Assembly: GCA_024516035.1 (NCBI GenBank)
Contig: CM044963.1
Coordinates: 20,576,703 to 20,640,702 of the forward strand
Reading direction: 5' to 3'
Length of the DNA: 64,000 nt
Source of the DNA: Bactericera cockerelli
Taxonomy: Eukaryota > Arthropoda > Insecta > Hemiptera > Triozidae
Numbering within the stretch: position 1 is the stretch's first letter; every line of letters starts with the position of its first letter. Under the pieces are notes generated by a model. It made no database searches, was not told the origin of the DNA, and saw only the letters and a program-made list of their open reading frames with translations. Shown in pieces: positions 43,330 to 54,184 of this stretch. The translations under genes were made by a program, and so were the position numbers.

Positions 43330-43525
43330 AGAATAGCAGGAAAAGTCCTCGGAATGAATGTGATGAATGGATTTATTACGAGAGGAAAATCAAGAATGAG
43401 ATGGGAAGACAACATAAGAGAGATTGTGAAGATATGGGTTTGAGTCCTGAAAATTGAAAAGAGTAGAAAAAGGCAGATCAACTTAGTGAGGAAGTGTAGA
43501 GCAGACATATGGTCAACTAGACCGA
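43330..43525 (+). pseudogene. Decayed 3' end of a LINE reverse transcriptase frame
   Basis: Read in the frame starting near 43337, the DNA gives KVLGMNVMNGFITRGKSRMR followed by WEDNIREIVKIWV and a stop. The arrangement RGK-x-R-x-RWEDNI is the C-terminal tail typical of many insect non-LTR retrotransposon ORF2 proteins (GRPxxRWxDDI). Nothing of the polymerase core remains in this frame, so this is a short relic. The 67-residue frame that overlaps it is out of register. Confidence 0.55.
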
Positions 43526-43529
43526 AGTC

Positions 43530-44800
43530 ACAGTGAGGTAAGTAAGCAATATTATTTAATGTATCCAGGTACCTACTTATATTGTAACAATTTATTTACT
43601 GTATCCAGGTACTTATAATGTAACAATTTATCTAAGAAATGAAACAATGCTGTCTGATTACTTCTAGGATATATGGACGAATAGAAAATATCTTGTATTT
43701 GCTAGGTAAAATAACGTATATTGTAAAAAGTCTACACGAATATTCTTGAAAAGTTCGGCGCATATCTTTTGAGTAGCCCTGTAGATATGACAAGGTTTAA
43801 ACTTTAGATTTACCAACATGAGTAAATCATTTGACGCTGTGTTCTCATGTGCCATACACACAGGCGATAATAATGTAATAATAATTGTAGATATGGATCA
43901 CAGTCTCAATATCTCGAGTAAAGACCAGAGTCTCAAAAGGAATAGTCTGGTTACATAATGAACTATGAATAGGCGAGATGGTGAACACGATGGAACTAAT
44001 CAATCATGACTTTATGGGAGGAATTAACTTGGAGACTATGAAGAAACAACGTAACAGAGCAAAAAATAAGTTACAAACTTTAAATATAGTATAAAAAAAG
44101 GATAGATTTATCAAGAAAATTTTAACGAAAGAATACTCCATTTTTCAAGCGCCGTTCAAGTGGTGTTAAAACGCCAAACGGAAAATAAGTTAAAAAATAG
44201 AGATCAAAATTTCAGAAGGAAAACATAATATATGTACATATTATGAGTAATTTAAACTTGGAGATGAAAATAAAAGACAAGTCATATGTAAATAAATGGT
44301 CTACGTATACAGTAGATATTCAGAATAAGGGGGAAATGATAGATAGTGAAGAACACAAAAATATTAGACGATGGACAGTATGTATGTAGAAAAAGAACAT
44401 ATAGAAAATAATAACAGGAAATAAACTATACTAAAACTATTGAGAAAAACTTAGAAATGATAAATAAATATGACGAAACGAAAAGATACACTTTAAAGAA
44501 ATAGCAAGGGGAGATAGTAAAGAAGCAAACAAAAATGAGAAACGAACCGTAGAGAAATATATTGACAGGAGATAGGCAAAGAAAAATAGTTAATTTAATA
44601 AGAAAAAAGCAAAAACTCAATGAGACAATAATGTTGAAAATAGTAGAATAGAACACCCAGGCAAAATTATGCAGGTCAAATAGGAGATGTGCTGGATAAC
44701 TTTTAAAGAAAGAGTGAAAATAATGGAATAGGTCTATGATGTAAAGAAAAATCCAGGACGTGATGAAGAATACGACATACTATACAAAATATAATATATA
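43530..44800. other. AT-rich, probable LINE debris
   Basis: A-rich, G-containing sense strand resembles a degraded retrotransposon body, but I cannot find a conserved motif. Confidence 0.35.
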
Positions 44801-44803
44801 ATA

Positions 44804-44945
44804 ACCGACCCCAGTAGCTTCATCAATGAGGCGGCGGACTTGTGACCTGGTCGGTGGTTCAAGTCCCGGTTTCAGCGTGGGCTTAGTAAAGCGAGTTTGA
44901 GTAGTTGTGATATCACGAATGTAATTAACACAAATATGATAATTT
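44804..44945 (+). mobile_element. SINE family A
   Basis: Sense copy with small deletions: ACCGACCCCAGTAGCTTCAT, GGTGGTTCAAGTCCCGG, AACACAAATATGATAATT. Confidence 0.86.
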
Positions 44946-45415
44946 AAAACTTAGGACATAATATAGAAAATATAATATACGAAATATATAACATAATATA
45001 CAAAGAAGAAAAAAAAGCTGGAAAAAAGTGACTGAAAGTAAAAGAGTAGAAATAGAAACTAAAAATATATTTGACTATACTAGGAAAAACCTCACAGTCG
45101 ATTAAACAAATTAGTAAAACCATCAGGACCCAAGAGCAATTAATTATCATTCGCGCTGTCTCTCTTAGACTCAGAGGTACTAGAAAAATTGTTAAAGAAT
45201 CTACCTTATGAAGATGGGGCTGGATTACCAGTGATCTACTGTTAATATACCATTATTAACAAGGGTGGTGTGGAAGAGAATGCCAAAGGCATTATCACCA
45301 CCCTTGATCAAACTTTGTTTATCTTTGATTAATTTTATCATACCTTTTGACTGCACCTGTACATAAAAAATTGTAAATAAAGATTGATCAAAATTGTTGA
45401 CTCATAATAATAAAA
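44946..45415. other. Retroelement debris
   Basis: 45250-45400 has GGTGTGGAAGAGAATGCCAA, ATTATCACCACCCTTGATCA and TGTAAATAAAGATTGATCAA, an inverse relative of 13660-14050. Likely a LINE 3' tail. Confidence 0.45.
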
Positions 45416-45419
45416 ATCT

Positions 45420-46080
45420 GGTGTAAACATCACACGACTTTCCTTATCTCCCAAAAAGGAGTCGAATTCCGCCACTGGTGACTGAACGGTAACAGATAAC
45501 TAAAAATCAATGCCAAATTCGTGATCAGCACTTCAAAATCATTTAATTTCATATGTCACAAGCCCCATCTAGGATGAATAATAAAAAAGTTAGTCCAATC
45601 GGGTCCCCCTACAATACCGGTAAATTGGGGCCGGTTTCCAAAAAGTTAAAGATATCAAAAAAATGATCAGAGTGAACCCCTATTATTTTTTTAATCTGAG
45701 AAAATGTTGTTCTCGAACTTTTTTTGTATCTTTTACCAATTCAAAGAAGCGGTGCTTGCGGCCAATATTTGCGGCCCTGCGGCCGCAGAATGCGGCCGAT
45801 TTCAACCAAAAGTTTCATGGTTCGTCTGGTGTATGAAATTAATTACCATACCAAATTTCAAGACTCTAGCTCTTACCGTTCTTGAGATATCCTGTTCACA
45901 CACACACAGACACCAGACACACAGACAGACACACAGACAGACGCACGGACCAATGGCTGAAAACAACTTTTTTGGTATCCTGAGGCTATGATTCGTCCAG
46001 AAATGTGAAAAGCTGGGTAGGTCAAATTTTCGACGAATACAATACTTTCCTTATTATAGGATAAGGAAAGTAATAATTAT
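45420..46080. mobile_element. Possible DNA element with ACTTTCCTTAT ends
   Basis: ACTTTCCTTATCTC near 45436 and GGATAAGGAAAGT near 46060 could pair as ends. Inside are CACACAGACAGACACACAGA and CTTACCGTTCTTGAGATATC. A short palindrome (ACTTTCCTTATTATAGGATA and onward) marks the right end. No transposase seen. Confidence 0.4.
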
Positions 46081-46089
46081 TTGGAATTA

Positions 46090-47018
46090 ATATATATGAA
46101 GCTTTAGAAAGGTTCCTGCTAAAAAAAAAAAAATATTTTTCCCCGTAAAAATATGAATCTCTCCTCTATTAGGTACCTATTGTTGACTTATATGTCGACG
46201 CTACAGGTAAAACTATTAATAACTTCCATGATCTCACTGTGTATGGCTATGTTGGTGTTTGCCATGTTGACTATGTTAATGTAGATAGTGATGACGTAAT
46301 GTAGAGCAAGTTTGCCCACAGTCCACAAGTGTAGGAGGCTTTGGACTCTCAAGGCAAAGAAGTAATTTCCAATCTTATCAATCAAAACTCTGTTTTGACT
46401 GATAATATTTTGTTAGACCACGATTTTTATGGAAATTGTCTATTATAGTTTATTTAAGATGTATGTTTTTCTATTATAAAAATGAATGCTAAGTATAATT
46501 TACAAATAATAATAATAATAATAATATATAATAATAATAATAAGCCCGGTAAACGGGTGTTTATTAACGGAGCTAGTCCTATTTACAAATGTCAATATAT
46601 AAACAGATAAACACAACATAATTATAAATATGATTGTTAAACTTAACAAATGACCTTCTTTCTGCAAAAAAATAATCGTTTAGGATTGATTATATTATTT
46701 GTATGATAACTATTTTGAATATACCAGTTTATTGTTTCATTTGTATTGTTTAGGGTATTTATTCGCATTTTTAGTTATTGTATTCGTCGTACAAAACCTT
46801 GATAAATGTAAGTTTTTGTAATTTCTTTTGAAAGTAATGCAATGAAGATATAAATTTGTACTTACCGTTCTCAGTTGAAATCCTGTGAATTCCTGAAATA
46901 ATTCGATTTTGTGCACTTTTTAAGGTTACCACAAAATGTGAATGGTGAAGAAGTTATAGAGATATTCAAAATTTGCAAGTCAATTTGACAAAACAAATGA
47001 TAAAACGGTATTAGTAGA
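46090..47018. other. AT-rich non-coding with AAT tract
   Basis: (AAT)n at about 46506-46543; nothing else recognised. Confidence 0.4.
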
Positions 47019-47118
47019 NNNNNNNNNNNNNNNNNNNNNNNNNNNNNNNNNNNNNNNNNNNNNNNNNNNNNNNNNNNNNNNNNNNNNNNNNNNNNNNNNN
47101 NNNNNNNNNNNNNNNNNN
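47019..47118. other. Assembly gap (100 N)
   Basis: 100 unresolved bases. Confidence 0.99.
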
Positions 47119-47990
47119 TTTTGTAAACAATACAAGACGCCCTTACACAGTCTACAGCTAGAAAACTCTTAGGATTTTTGAAGAGTTTTTGGCAAACATC
47201 TAATAATTTTTCCCAGAAGATCACGTGATAAAAAATCGTAAAATTATTTTTTAGCATCCTCGGGGCGGCCGCCAACTTCTATCAAACTTGCCCATGTCTG
47301 TGCCAAAATTTGTTCGGACAAATGTCGAGTGTTTTATTTAGTAAAAAAGGGTGTTTTTTTTCTGTTCAGGTGTAAAAAAACATGACAAACCAAATCGTAA
47401 AAAACAAAGTAGTGTAGCTAGAAACATCGAAATTTTGTTGGCTTTCTGTAGAAATGTTCAGAATCAACTCATCTTAAACAGGAAAAAAGTTCTGACCTGA
47501 AGAATAAGCCAAAGTCGGACTTTTTCGGAAAGTTGCAAAAAATCACTTTGTGCAGTTACGAAGGCGAATCCGAAAAAACGGATTGCAGATCCGGCCTGGA
47601 AATGTCGTCAGTAATCTACCATTAACGGGTGTAAACGTTTTTTTGGTCCACCCTGTATTTCCAAGGGAGGTCGCCCATTTGGTAGTGATGATTGCGCATG
47701 GCTGCCTAGAGGGTGATGCCTCTGACATAGTGAAGCACCATCACACCTAGGTAATATTAAAGACATCAGGTAAGTTTTCCTTAAGACAAAATTTATTTTT
47801 ATGGTTGACCGCTAACTGAAAATTAACCACTTCTCAAAATCAAAAGAAAAAGCAAAATTAATAATATCTTGATTGGAAGGTAAGCATTAGTCGAGGTTAA
47901 TGCCTAAAACATTTACTGACCGTGAGAGTGCTTTGGTATTTTGGTAACAATAACATACTCAGTGAATATAGTCATTTGGTGACATTCACA
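47119..47990. other. Non-coding, unrecognised
   Basis: CGTTTTTTTGGTCCACCCTGTATTT at about 47636-47660 carries the CACCCTGTAT word seen at DNA-element ends near 63500; otherwise nothing recognised. Confidence 0.35.
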
Positions 47991-47994
47991 TGTA

Positions 47995-48066
47995 GTGAGT
48001 ACCGGTGGTCAAGACGTCAGTCTGATAATCCAGAGGTCCCGGATTCAAAACCCAGGCGGGACAAAT
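47995..48066 (+). mobile_element. tRNA-like SINE head, family F
   Basis: GTACCGGTGGTCAAGACGTC, TCTGATAATCCAGA and CCGGATTCAAAACCCAGGCG. Too diverged for a working tRNA. Confidence 0.5.
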
Positions 48067-48414
48067 CAAGATTTCCCCCCTCTTTGGAGTAGTTGCACCT
48101 GAATTTTACCGATTTTCAATGGAACCCCAATCCCAAAACTGTGTTGACACAATGTAATTGTCACTTAGAAAACATACCTAAATTATGTCTTTACTTGAAA
48201 ATGTATCAAGGACAAAATTCACAATGCCCGAGTGTGTACTTGGCTTACAAATTTACTTCACAACTATTGCATAATCTTCTTTAATGATAATTATAAGTTT
48301 CTTTATGCTCAAAGCTGACTTTGAGATTTCATTTGACACAAGCGATAACTGTGAATTTCGCCTTAAATAATAAATTATATTAATAAATGGATTACCTCAA
48401 TCTTATGGTTATAA

Positions 48415-48771
48415 ATGCAAACGAGAAGAGCGGAGGGTTATCCAGTGCAAGATGCAATATTAGATGATGTTTCTCCAAGGTTAAATGAATTCCGTGTGTT
48501 AAGTGGATTGTCTCCGCAATTTATATGGTTTATCTCCCACTTTCTAAATAGATTTCCTCCACTAGTGAAGGTGATTCTCCGCCGTCTATATGGTTCCTCC
48601 TACGCCTGGTCGGTGGGTTACTCGTGCTCTAAATCCGTTAGTAAAATGGTTAGCATCGGTTTCAAAAAGGCCTCAGGATGCATTTTGAGGGGCACACTTA
48701 CATCAGTTTTTCGAACGTCGAAAATTTGTTTCGAAATTCGACGGCTTAATCACGCGACGCAAACTGTCTAA
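48415..48771 (+). CDS. Unsupported 118-codon open frame
   Basis: The longest isolated open frame outside the gypsy element (M at 48415, stop 48769-48771). Its product has no motif, signal peptide or repeat I recognise. An upstream AG or promoter is not evident, and the frame could be part of a degraded transposable element. Reported only because of its length in AT-rich DNA. Confidence 0.15.
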   Translation: MQTRRAEGYPVQDAILDDVSPRLNEFRVLSGLSPQFIWFISHFLNRFPPLVKVILRRLYGSSYAWSVGYSCSKSVSKMVSIGFKKASGCILRGTLTSVFRTSKICFEIRRLNHATQTV

Positions 48772-49289
48772 TATTTTCGCCCGAAATTTGCAATCACGTT
48801 CTGCAGATTGTGTTTTGTTAATTATCTTTTATGTTTTTAATTTGATAAATAAATTGTTTATTTGACGGAGAACTCGTCACCTAGAATGAGCTAAAAAGTA
48901 TTATTAGAAGAAATAAACAAAATTAGAATACCTGTAAAAAATCACTTCTGATTAATACAGTAGTTACCCTTGGTTATCACACTTTACATATGAATTGAAA
49001 ACTAGAAAGTAATACAACATTAGAAGAAAATTAAAATAAATAATACTTCATTTTCAAAGAAAATTTAAAATAAACAAACAAATATAATATTTTAATTTAC
49101 AAACAAATTATCAGGTAAAACTTAACCGCTTGAAAAAACAACGAAACCGATCGGAAAAACTTTTTCGTAAGACTGCCTTAGCTATTTTTTTAATTTTTTT
49201 TTAAATGTCAAAAATAAAAATTATTATTATTTAATTATTTTCAAGGATCGATTTTTGTTCGATGTCATTCGCCCACAGAAAAAAATTTC

Positions 49290-49540
49290 GTTTCGGAATC
49301 TCCGCGACCAATTTTCGCCTAGGTTCGCCTCGCGAATTCTGTGTCGGACCGGATTGGGTTGGCCTGCCAGGCTGCCTCGGGTTTGCCTGTTGACTGTGGA
49401 CCTGGAGTAAGGTGTAGGACTAGGCAGCTAGCGAGTGGGAAGCTGTGTGCTCAAGGTGAGACCCGGGCAGGCAGATTCTGGCGTGTGTTAGCCCGTTGAG
49501 TGTGCCGAGATCCAGAGTACCGTCAGTCAGGCTAAACACA
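49290..49540 (+). other. GC-richer patch, possible 5' UTR exon
   Basis: Base composition rises well above the local level. GCTCAAG|GTGAGACC near 49455 looks like a donor. A start exon is conceivable but unproven. Confidence 0.2.
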
Positions 49541-49625
49541 AGACGAACCTCAGCAGTTTGATTCAGAAGGTGGCGGACTTTTAATCTAGAGGTCGGTTGT
49601 TCACGTCCCGATTTGAAATAAACAA
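49541..49625 (+). mobile_element. SINE family A, worn 5' part
   Basis: GACGAACCTCAGCAGTTTGA, AAGGTGGCGGACTTTTAATC and GAGGTCGGTTGTTCACGTCC. Confidence 0.65.
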
Positions 49626-49684
49626 ATGAAATAAACAAAGTCGTATAGTATAGTAAAGTATAGTATAGTAGTGCTCTATTTAGA

Positions 49685-50062
49685 CATCATAACCCAGCAC
49701 TTAAAGGGGAAGTATTTTGTTGCTTCTCGCCCATACCGTAGGATGCTCCCCTCTGATGGGCGAGAAGTGACGCCCATAATACTTCTCATATCGGTGCTGG
49801 GTCAACATGAGCGCACCGGAAGCTATCCCTTACAAAACACTCCAACCATGAAAACAAATTGTTCTCTGTTCAGACAAAAAGCTACTCATTTCTCCCTACG
49901 AGGTGTTATCGGACATCTAAATTGCTCAAGTATTCTAAGTACTTCGCCCTCTGGATTACAAATGACAGAAATAATAATATATTGTCTTTATTATAGAGAA
50001 GAAATTTTCTGCGCTGCTGAGGATCGAACCCAGGTCACCGTGAGTGCAAGCGCGGAGGCTAC
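49685..50062 (-). mobile_element. Nested SINE fragments, families C and D
   Basis: 49690-49850: AACCCAGCACTTAAAGGGGA in inverse next to CCCCTCTGATGGGCGAGAAG and GGTGCTGGGTCAACATGAGC (family C). 49875-50060: GCTACTCATTTCTCC and GAGGATCGAACCCAGGTCAC (family D), split by an unrelated insert. Confidence 0.65.
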
Positions 50063-50246
50063 TACATTATTATTGAATTAATGCAACTTGCTGATTGAGG
50101 TCGCGTTTATCAATGCATTTTGAACAAGCCAATAATTTTAAGAGTTCAGTGTCTCTTACAATATTGAATCAATACGTCAATATTTTTCATAACATTGAAT
50201 ACATTCAAGGGTGATTTTAATTTTTTAGAATGGCTTCAACCATATA

Positions 50247-50466
50247 CGTGCATTGGTAGTCAAGTGGTTAACGCGCTAGTCTGGTAATCCAGGTAGCGGA
50301 GGGATCCGTTGGTTCGAATCCCACCCAGTGCATGAAATTTTCCTCATTAATTTGAGTTTGTGACCACAACAATAGGACCCTGAGGGTTAGGTGGCAGAAA
50401 ATGCTTTGAGCATTAACCTCGGTGTTTGACCTGGTGGTTACCCTCCACTAAAGAGTGTTATTATAC
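50247..50466 (+). mobile_element. tRNA-derived SINE, family B
   Basis: Sense copy with full head (CATTGGTAGTCAAGTGGTTA, GGTTCGAATCCCACCCAGTG). TATACGTGCA flanks it at about 50243 and 50462, a likely target duplication. Confidence 0.9.
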
Positions 50467-50509
50467 GTGCAATATTTTGTTGATCTGTACAATATTTATT
50501 CAAAGAATT

Positions 50510-50765
50510 CTTTATTATTATTATTCTTTTATTATTATTGAATTATTATTATTATTATTCTTTTAAACTTTATTTATAAGGACATAATATATACAACTAA
50601 CAACACAGATAAATACAAATTAATATACAATATAAGAAGAAGTAAAAGGAGAGAAAAAAAATTAAGAAAAAAAAATAAATTTATACATAACATGTCCTAA
50701 CTAAAGGGCCGGGTTATTTTCTTTGGCAATCTCTTTCATCCAACCTAAACAAGACACTTGGGGCA
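50510..50765 (+). repeat. Copy of the older repeat that hosts the gypsy insertion
   Basis: AACATGTCCTAACTAAAGGG and CAATCTCTTTCATCCAACC match the right flank of the gypsy element (about 56815-56875). Confidence 0.6.
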
Positions 50766-50884
50766 CCCCTGTCTAAAGACTCTTGAAAGTTAACCATTGA
50801 TTAGTTCAACAGTTGAATAAAGTTATTTGACGATTGATGAACGGCACACTAAACCCATGATCCCATTGAGCGTGACACCTTAGT

Positions 50885-51144
50885 CGTATTTTTCTTTCTA
50901 ACTAAAAAAAAATTCCTGGTTAGGTTTTTTCTAAATATTTTCATTTTATTCCAAGGTCATTCGTGAAAGAAAAATGCGTTTGGTTACTTTTAAAGATAAA
51001 CAATGGACTTAACCTATAAAAGAACTGGAAGCAAGAATTTTCTACTTCCACTTTGGTTAACTTTGGAAGTGGAAATTTTTCCTCTTCCAAAAGAAAAATG
51101 ACTTGCTTCCCGTTTGGTTATCTTTGGTTAGAAAGAAAAATACG
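50885..51144. mobile_element. MITE with CGTATTTTTC ends, second copy
   Basis: Same family as 30922-31200 in opposite orientation: CGTATTTTTCTTTCTAACTA to GGTTAGAAAGAAAAATACG, 260 bp. Confidence 0.83.
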
Positions 51145-51251
51145 GCACTTGTCAACACTGCGCAACATTTTGTCTCAAAAATGGGAAGTGTTGCGCAACG
51201 TTGCGAGTCAAAATGTTGCACTCAGTATAGTCATAATAATAATGATAATAA

Positions 51252-51573
51252 TAACACCAACACTCTTTAGTAGATGGTAACCACCAGGCGAGATTAATTC
51301 TCAAAGCTTTTTCTACCACCTAGCCCTCAGAGTCTTATTATTATGTGGTTTTTTTAATTATTATTTTATGGCTTAAGAAGTCTTGCGACTTACTTACCAG
51401 CTATATTATTACTCGCTAGCCTTCTACTTACCAGCTATATTATTATTATACGGTCACAAACTCAAATTAATTAGGTAAAATTCATGTGCTGGGTGAGATT
51501 CGAACCAACGCATCCCTCCGCTACCTGGCTTACCAGACTAGTGCGTTAACCACTTGACTATACGAGTGCCCGA
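51252..51573 (-). mobile_element. SINE family B interrupted by an insert
   Basis: Antisense halves 51252-51345 and 51458-51573 are split by about 110 bp at 51346-51457 that contain a duplicated CTTACCAGCTATATTATTA block. Confidence 0.78.
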
Positions 51574-51849
51574 CCTGGGATCCCGACTTTCGAAGCTTGC
51601 AAAAATCCCCGACTCTACAACAGGTTAATCTTCATACTCAACGCTTACATGGCGATGTGATTCACAACTCAAATTGCAGAGGAGTTGCCAGTTGTGGAAG
51701 TGGATTCGGAATTTGAAACGATTATAATGTTATTATTATTGTTTTATTTTCACTGAATGTGTATCTATTTCGTTCATCACCATAAATCCAAGGATAATCC
51801 CTATATCCCTCAGGATTTATGTTTAGAGAGAGCTACCATCCTCTGATTA

Positions 51850-51941
51850 TTATTATTATACAACGCTTTATTAGATATAATTGGACATTATGTACATACA
51901 AATAATTATTTTAACAATGAAAAAAATGGAAACAATATATA
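51850..51941. repeat. Left half of the interrupted host repeat
   Basis: CAACGCTTTATTAGATATAA, GGACATTATGTACATACAAA and TTTTAACAATGAAAAAAATG match 3297-3312 and 3537-3587. It ends in the target duplication TATA (51938-51941). Confidence 0.75.
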
Positions 51942-52326
51942 TGAGGGAGACCCGTGGTACGGGCTCTCCTCTGGTATTTCCCCGTCCTCTAAGGGGTTCA
52001 TTGATGGTAAATTAGAAAATAGAGTAACACAGAATAAGAGTTTTTAAAAGATTTATTTTATTTACAAAGATTTGGTAAAAGATAATATTATGGTGATGAT
52101 ATGATTGATAGCTAATTCACAAACACGTAATTTCAACTGGTAACGCAAGACACGCAACTCCCTGGCTATATCAATACTTCACGAGATCTAGCAACGGACT
52201 GACGAGGGGTATCCAGAGAGCAGTTACTCGTTCCCCGAGTCACCCTCTTTTCTTCCCCTCGGATCCTTTTCAGGGTGAAACGTTGGTGATCGATGCTCGA
52301 TTGCCTTGGTCTCCTGGTATATAACA
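51942..52326 (-). repeat. Gypsy 3' LTR
   Basis: 385 bp, TG...CA ends, reads identical to the copy at 56393-56777. On the element's minus strand this is the downstream LTR. TATA direct repeats at 51938-51941 and 56778-56781 are the target duplication. Confidence 0.95.
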
Positions 52327-52989
52327 CGGCCTTCCTGACGACCAAGCCGTCCTCGGCGCTCCGAACACACGGATTCTCGGGGGTTTTAGTTGAATCTGCC
52401 TTGGCGATCTGTAACAGTCATATTAAGGTGCAGTAAGGATCTTGAAAGATAGTCCTGCACATTTAAAAATAGTTGTGCGGCAATCGGTAGAATAAGAATA
52501 GATTATATCATTAGCACAGGGAGGGATGGTTTTAGCATCCAAGATATAGTTTGGTACTTTACATAACCTTGTGACAATAGGTATGAATTTGTTTTCTGAA
52601 CGTCCGTCCCGTTCGATATTACTAACTGACTACCCGTCAGGTTAGTAGGTACAAAGTACAACACTTTGTAACTATAATGTTGCTACGTAATTACAAAATT
52701 AAGAATGCGCTTTTCATTGTTTCTAATAACTCAAAAGATTTCGGAGTCGGAATTGCTGTTCAGCATTGTGTTGTATTGTCTGTTCCCAAAATCTCTTATC
52801 CGAACTACTTCCTGCAGTTCCCAGAAGATCGACACGGAACCAACACAACGAATGAATGAAAATAATGAAATGCTATATTATGCGAGCTATAGTTTGTTTT
52901 ATTAAGATATCCAAACACCCACTTGGTTGTGTTTGTAGGAGCTGCGGGGAGGGACATTCAATGTCCGAAATTGTAGTTTGATACTTGAT

Positions 52990-53112
52990 CTAAGTAAGAC
53001 TACGCTCGGTCCTTCCTGACCTGTAACTGGTCATGCTGACTTTTCAATAAAAGTAAGATTACGCTCGGTCCTTCCTGACCTGTAATTGGTCTTGCTGACT
53101 TTTCAATAATTT
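52990..53112. repeat. Two-copy tandem repeat in the gypsy 3' region
   Basis: GTAAGACTACGCTCGGTCCT... and GTAAGATTACGCTCGGTCCT... (about 57 bp each, four or so differences) lie head to tail and end TGCTGACTTTTCAATAA. Confidence 0.88.
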
Positions 53113-53789
53113 AGAAATGAATCTTGAGAAAACAAATTTAGAGAATGATAAAGATCATTTTGAAGTCGTTCGGGCTTGAACATGAACAATTTGAAGAAAA
53201 AGGGATCATCAAGATTTGACAAAAGGAGCCGACATTTGGGTTTACTACCTCATAAATGTGGTACTGCGCTTACTGCGTAGTAGAAAGCAATTTTTTTCAG
53301 TGTGAGACTGCGAAATTGGGTACGGTACCCTTTTCTTTATTGTCTTCGCATGGGGTTAGTTTGCAACGTAGTTTGTTATAGTTTCATTATAGAGGGGTCG
53401 AAAAGAGAAAGCTGTTTTCTATCAAATGAGAAGTTAACCCGTGAGTTCCTTGGTGACGATGATTTATGAATCTCGTTGCGAGGTATGGATCGAACTAAGA
53501 GTTTTACTGAATGGACAAGACACTTCGTTGGGAATAATCGAACTTTGTCTGCTTCCGAGTGATCTGCTCCAGAGTAATCCCATAACTGAGCGTCCTGCTC
53601 GAGATTACCCGTCAAGAGCACACTCATCCACGTAGAACGATCTCCTACAATGTCAGTCATCAGTGTATTCTTGTTTTCGATCTGTACTCGCCAAATTAAG
53701 GCAAATTAAGGGACAGTTAATACAATTTAGACTTTTGTTATAAAGCAGTCAAATCAAGGGAAACACGACGAACTATTCTACGTTGCAAA

Positions 53790-54180
53790 CTACTCGATCA
53801 ATGCCTCGTCGTTAACCGCTTCATCTGTATCACTGTCACTCAGGATAACAGAAGGGTTAATTTCATCGAGCCTGGGCATTGATCTCATGCGATCATGGGG
53901 GTATTAGTATTGTCTTCTCCCATCACTAGATGTTACTTCGTATCGGTCGTTTTCAAGGACTCGAGTTATTTTAAAGGAACCTTTGTACTTAGGATCTAGT
54001 TTATTTTGGTTTCTTTCTTCGTTTTTCAAGAGGACTAAATCGCCTACAATAAAAGGTTTCACTTTAGCTTTACCCTTATCAAATAAAGATTTGTTGTATG
54101 CTGCAGATTTCTCAATTTCAGCATGAGCTAATGATCGAATACGATCAAGTTCTACATCAGAATTGTCATTGATTTCACCT
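53790..54180 (-). pseudogene. Integrase C-terminal remnant of the gypsy element
   Basis: Frame ending at stop 53790-53792. It contains VGDLVLLKNEERNQNKLDPK and YKGSFKITRVLENDRYEV, the small-barrel region that follows the integrase core in many gypsy elements. TAA at 53904-53906 breaks it. It lies in a different frame from the reverse transcriptase part, so the deletion junction near 54178-54186 also shifts frame. The catalytic DDE core is absent. Confidence 0.8.
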
Positions 54181-54184
54181 TCAG

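Noticed and set aside
43254..43457. 67-codon frame as a gene
   Set aside because: It overlaps a LINE-like relic in another frame that has a recognisable C-terminal motif.
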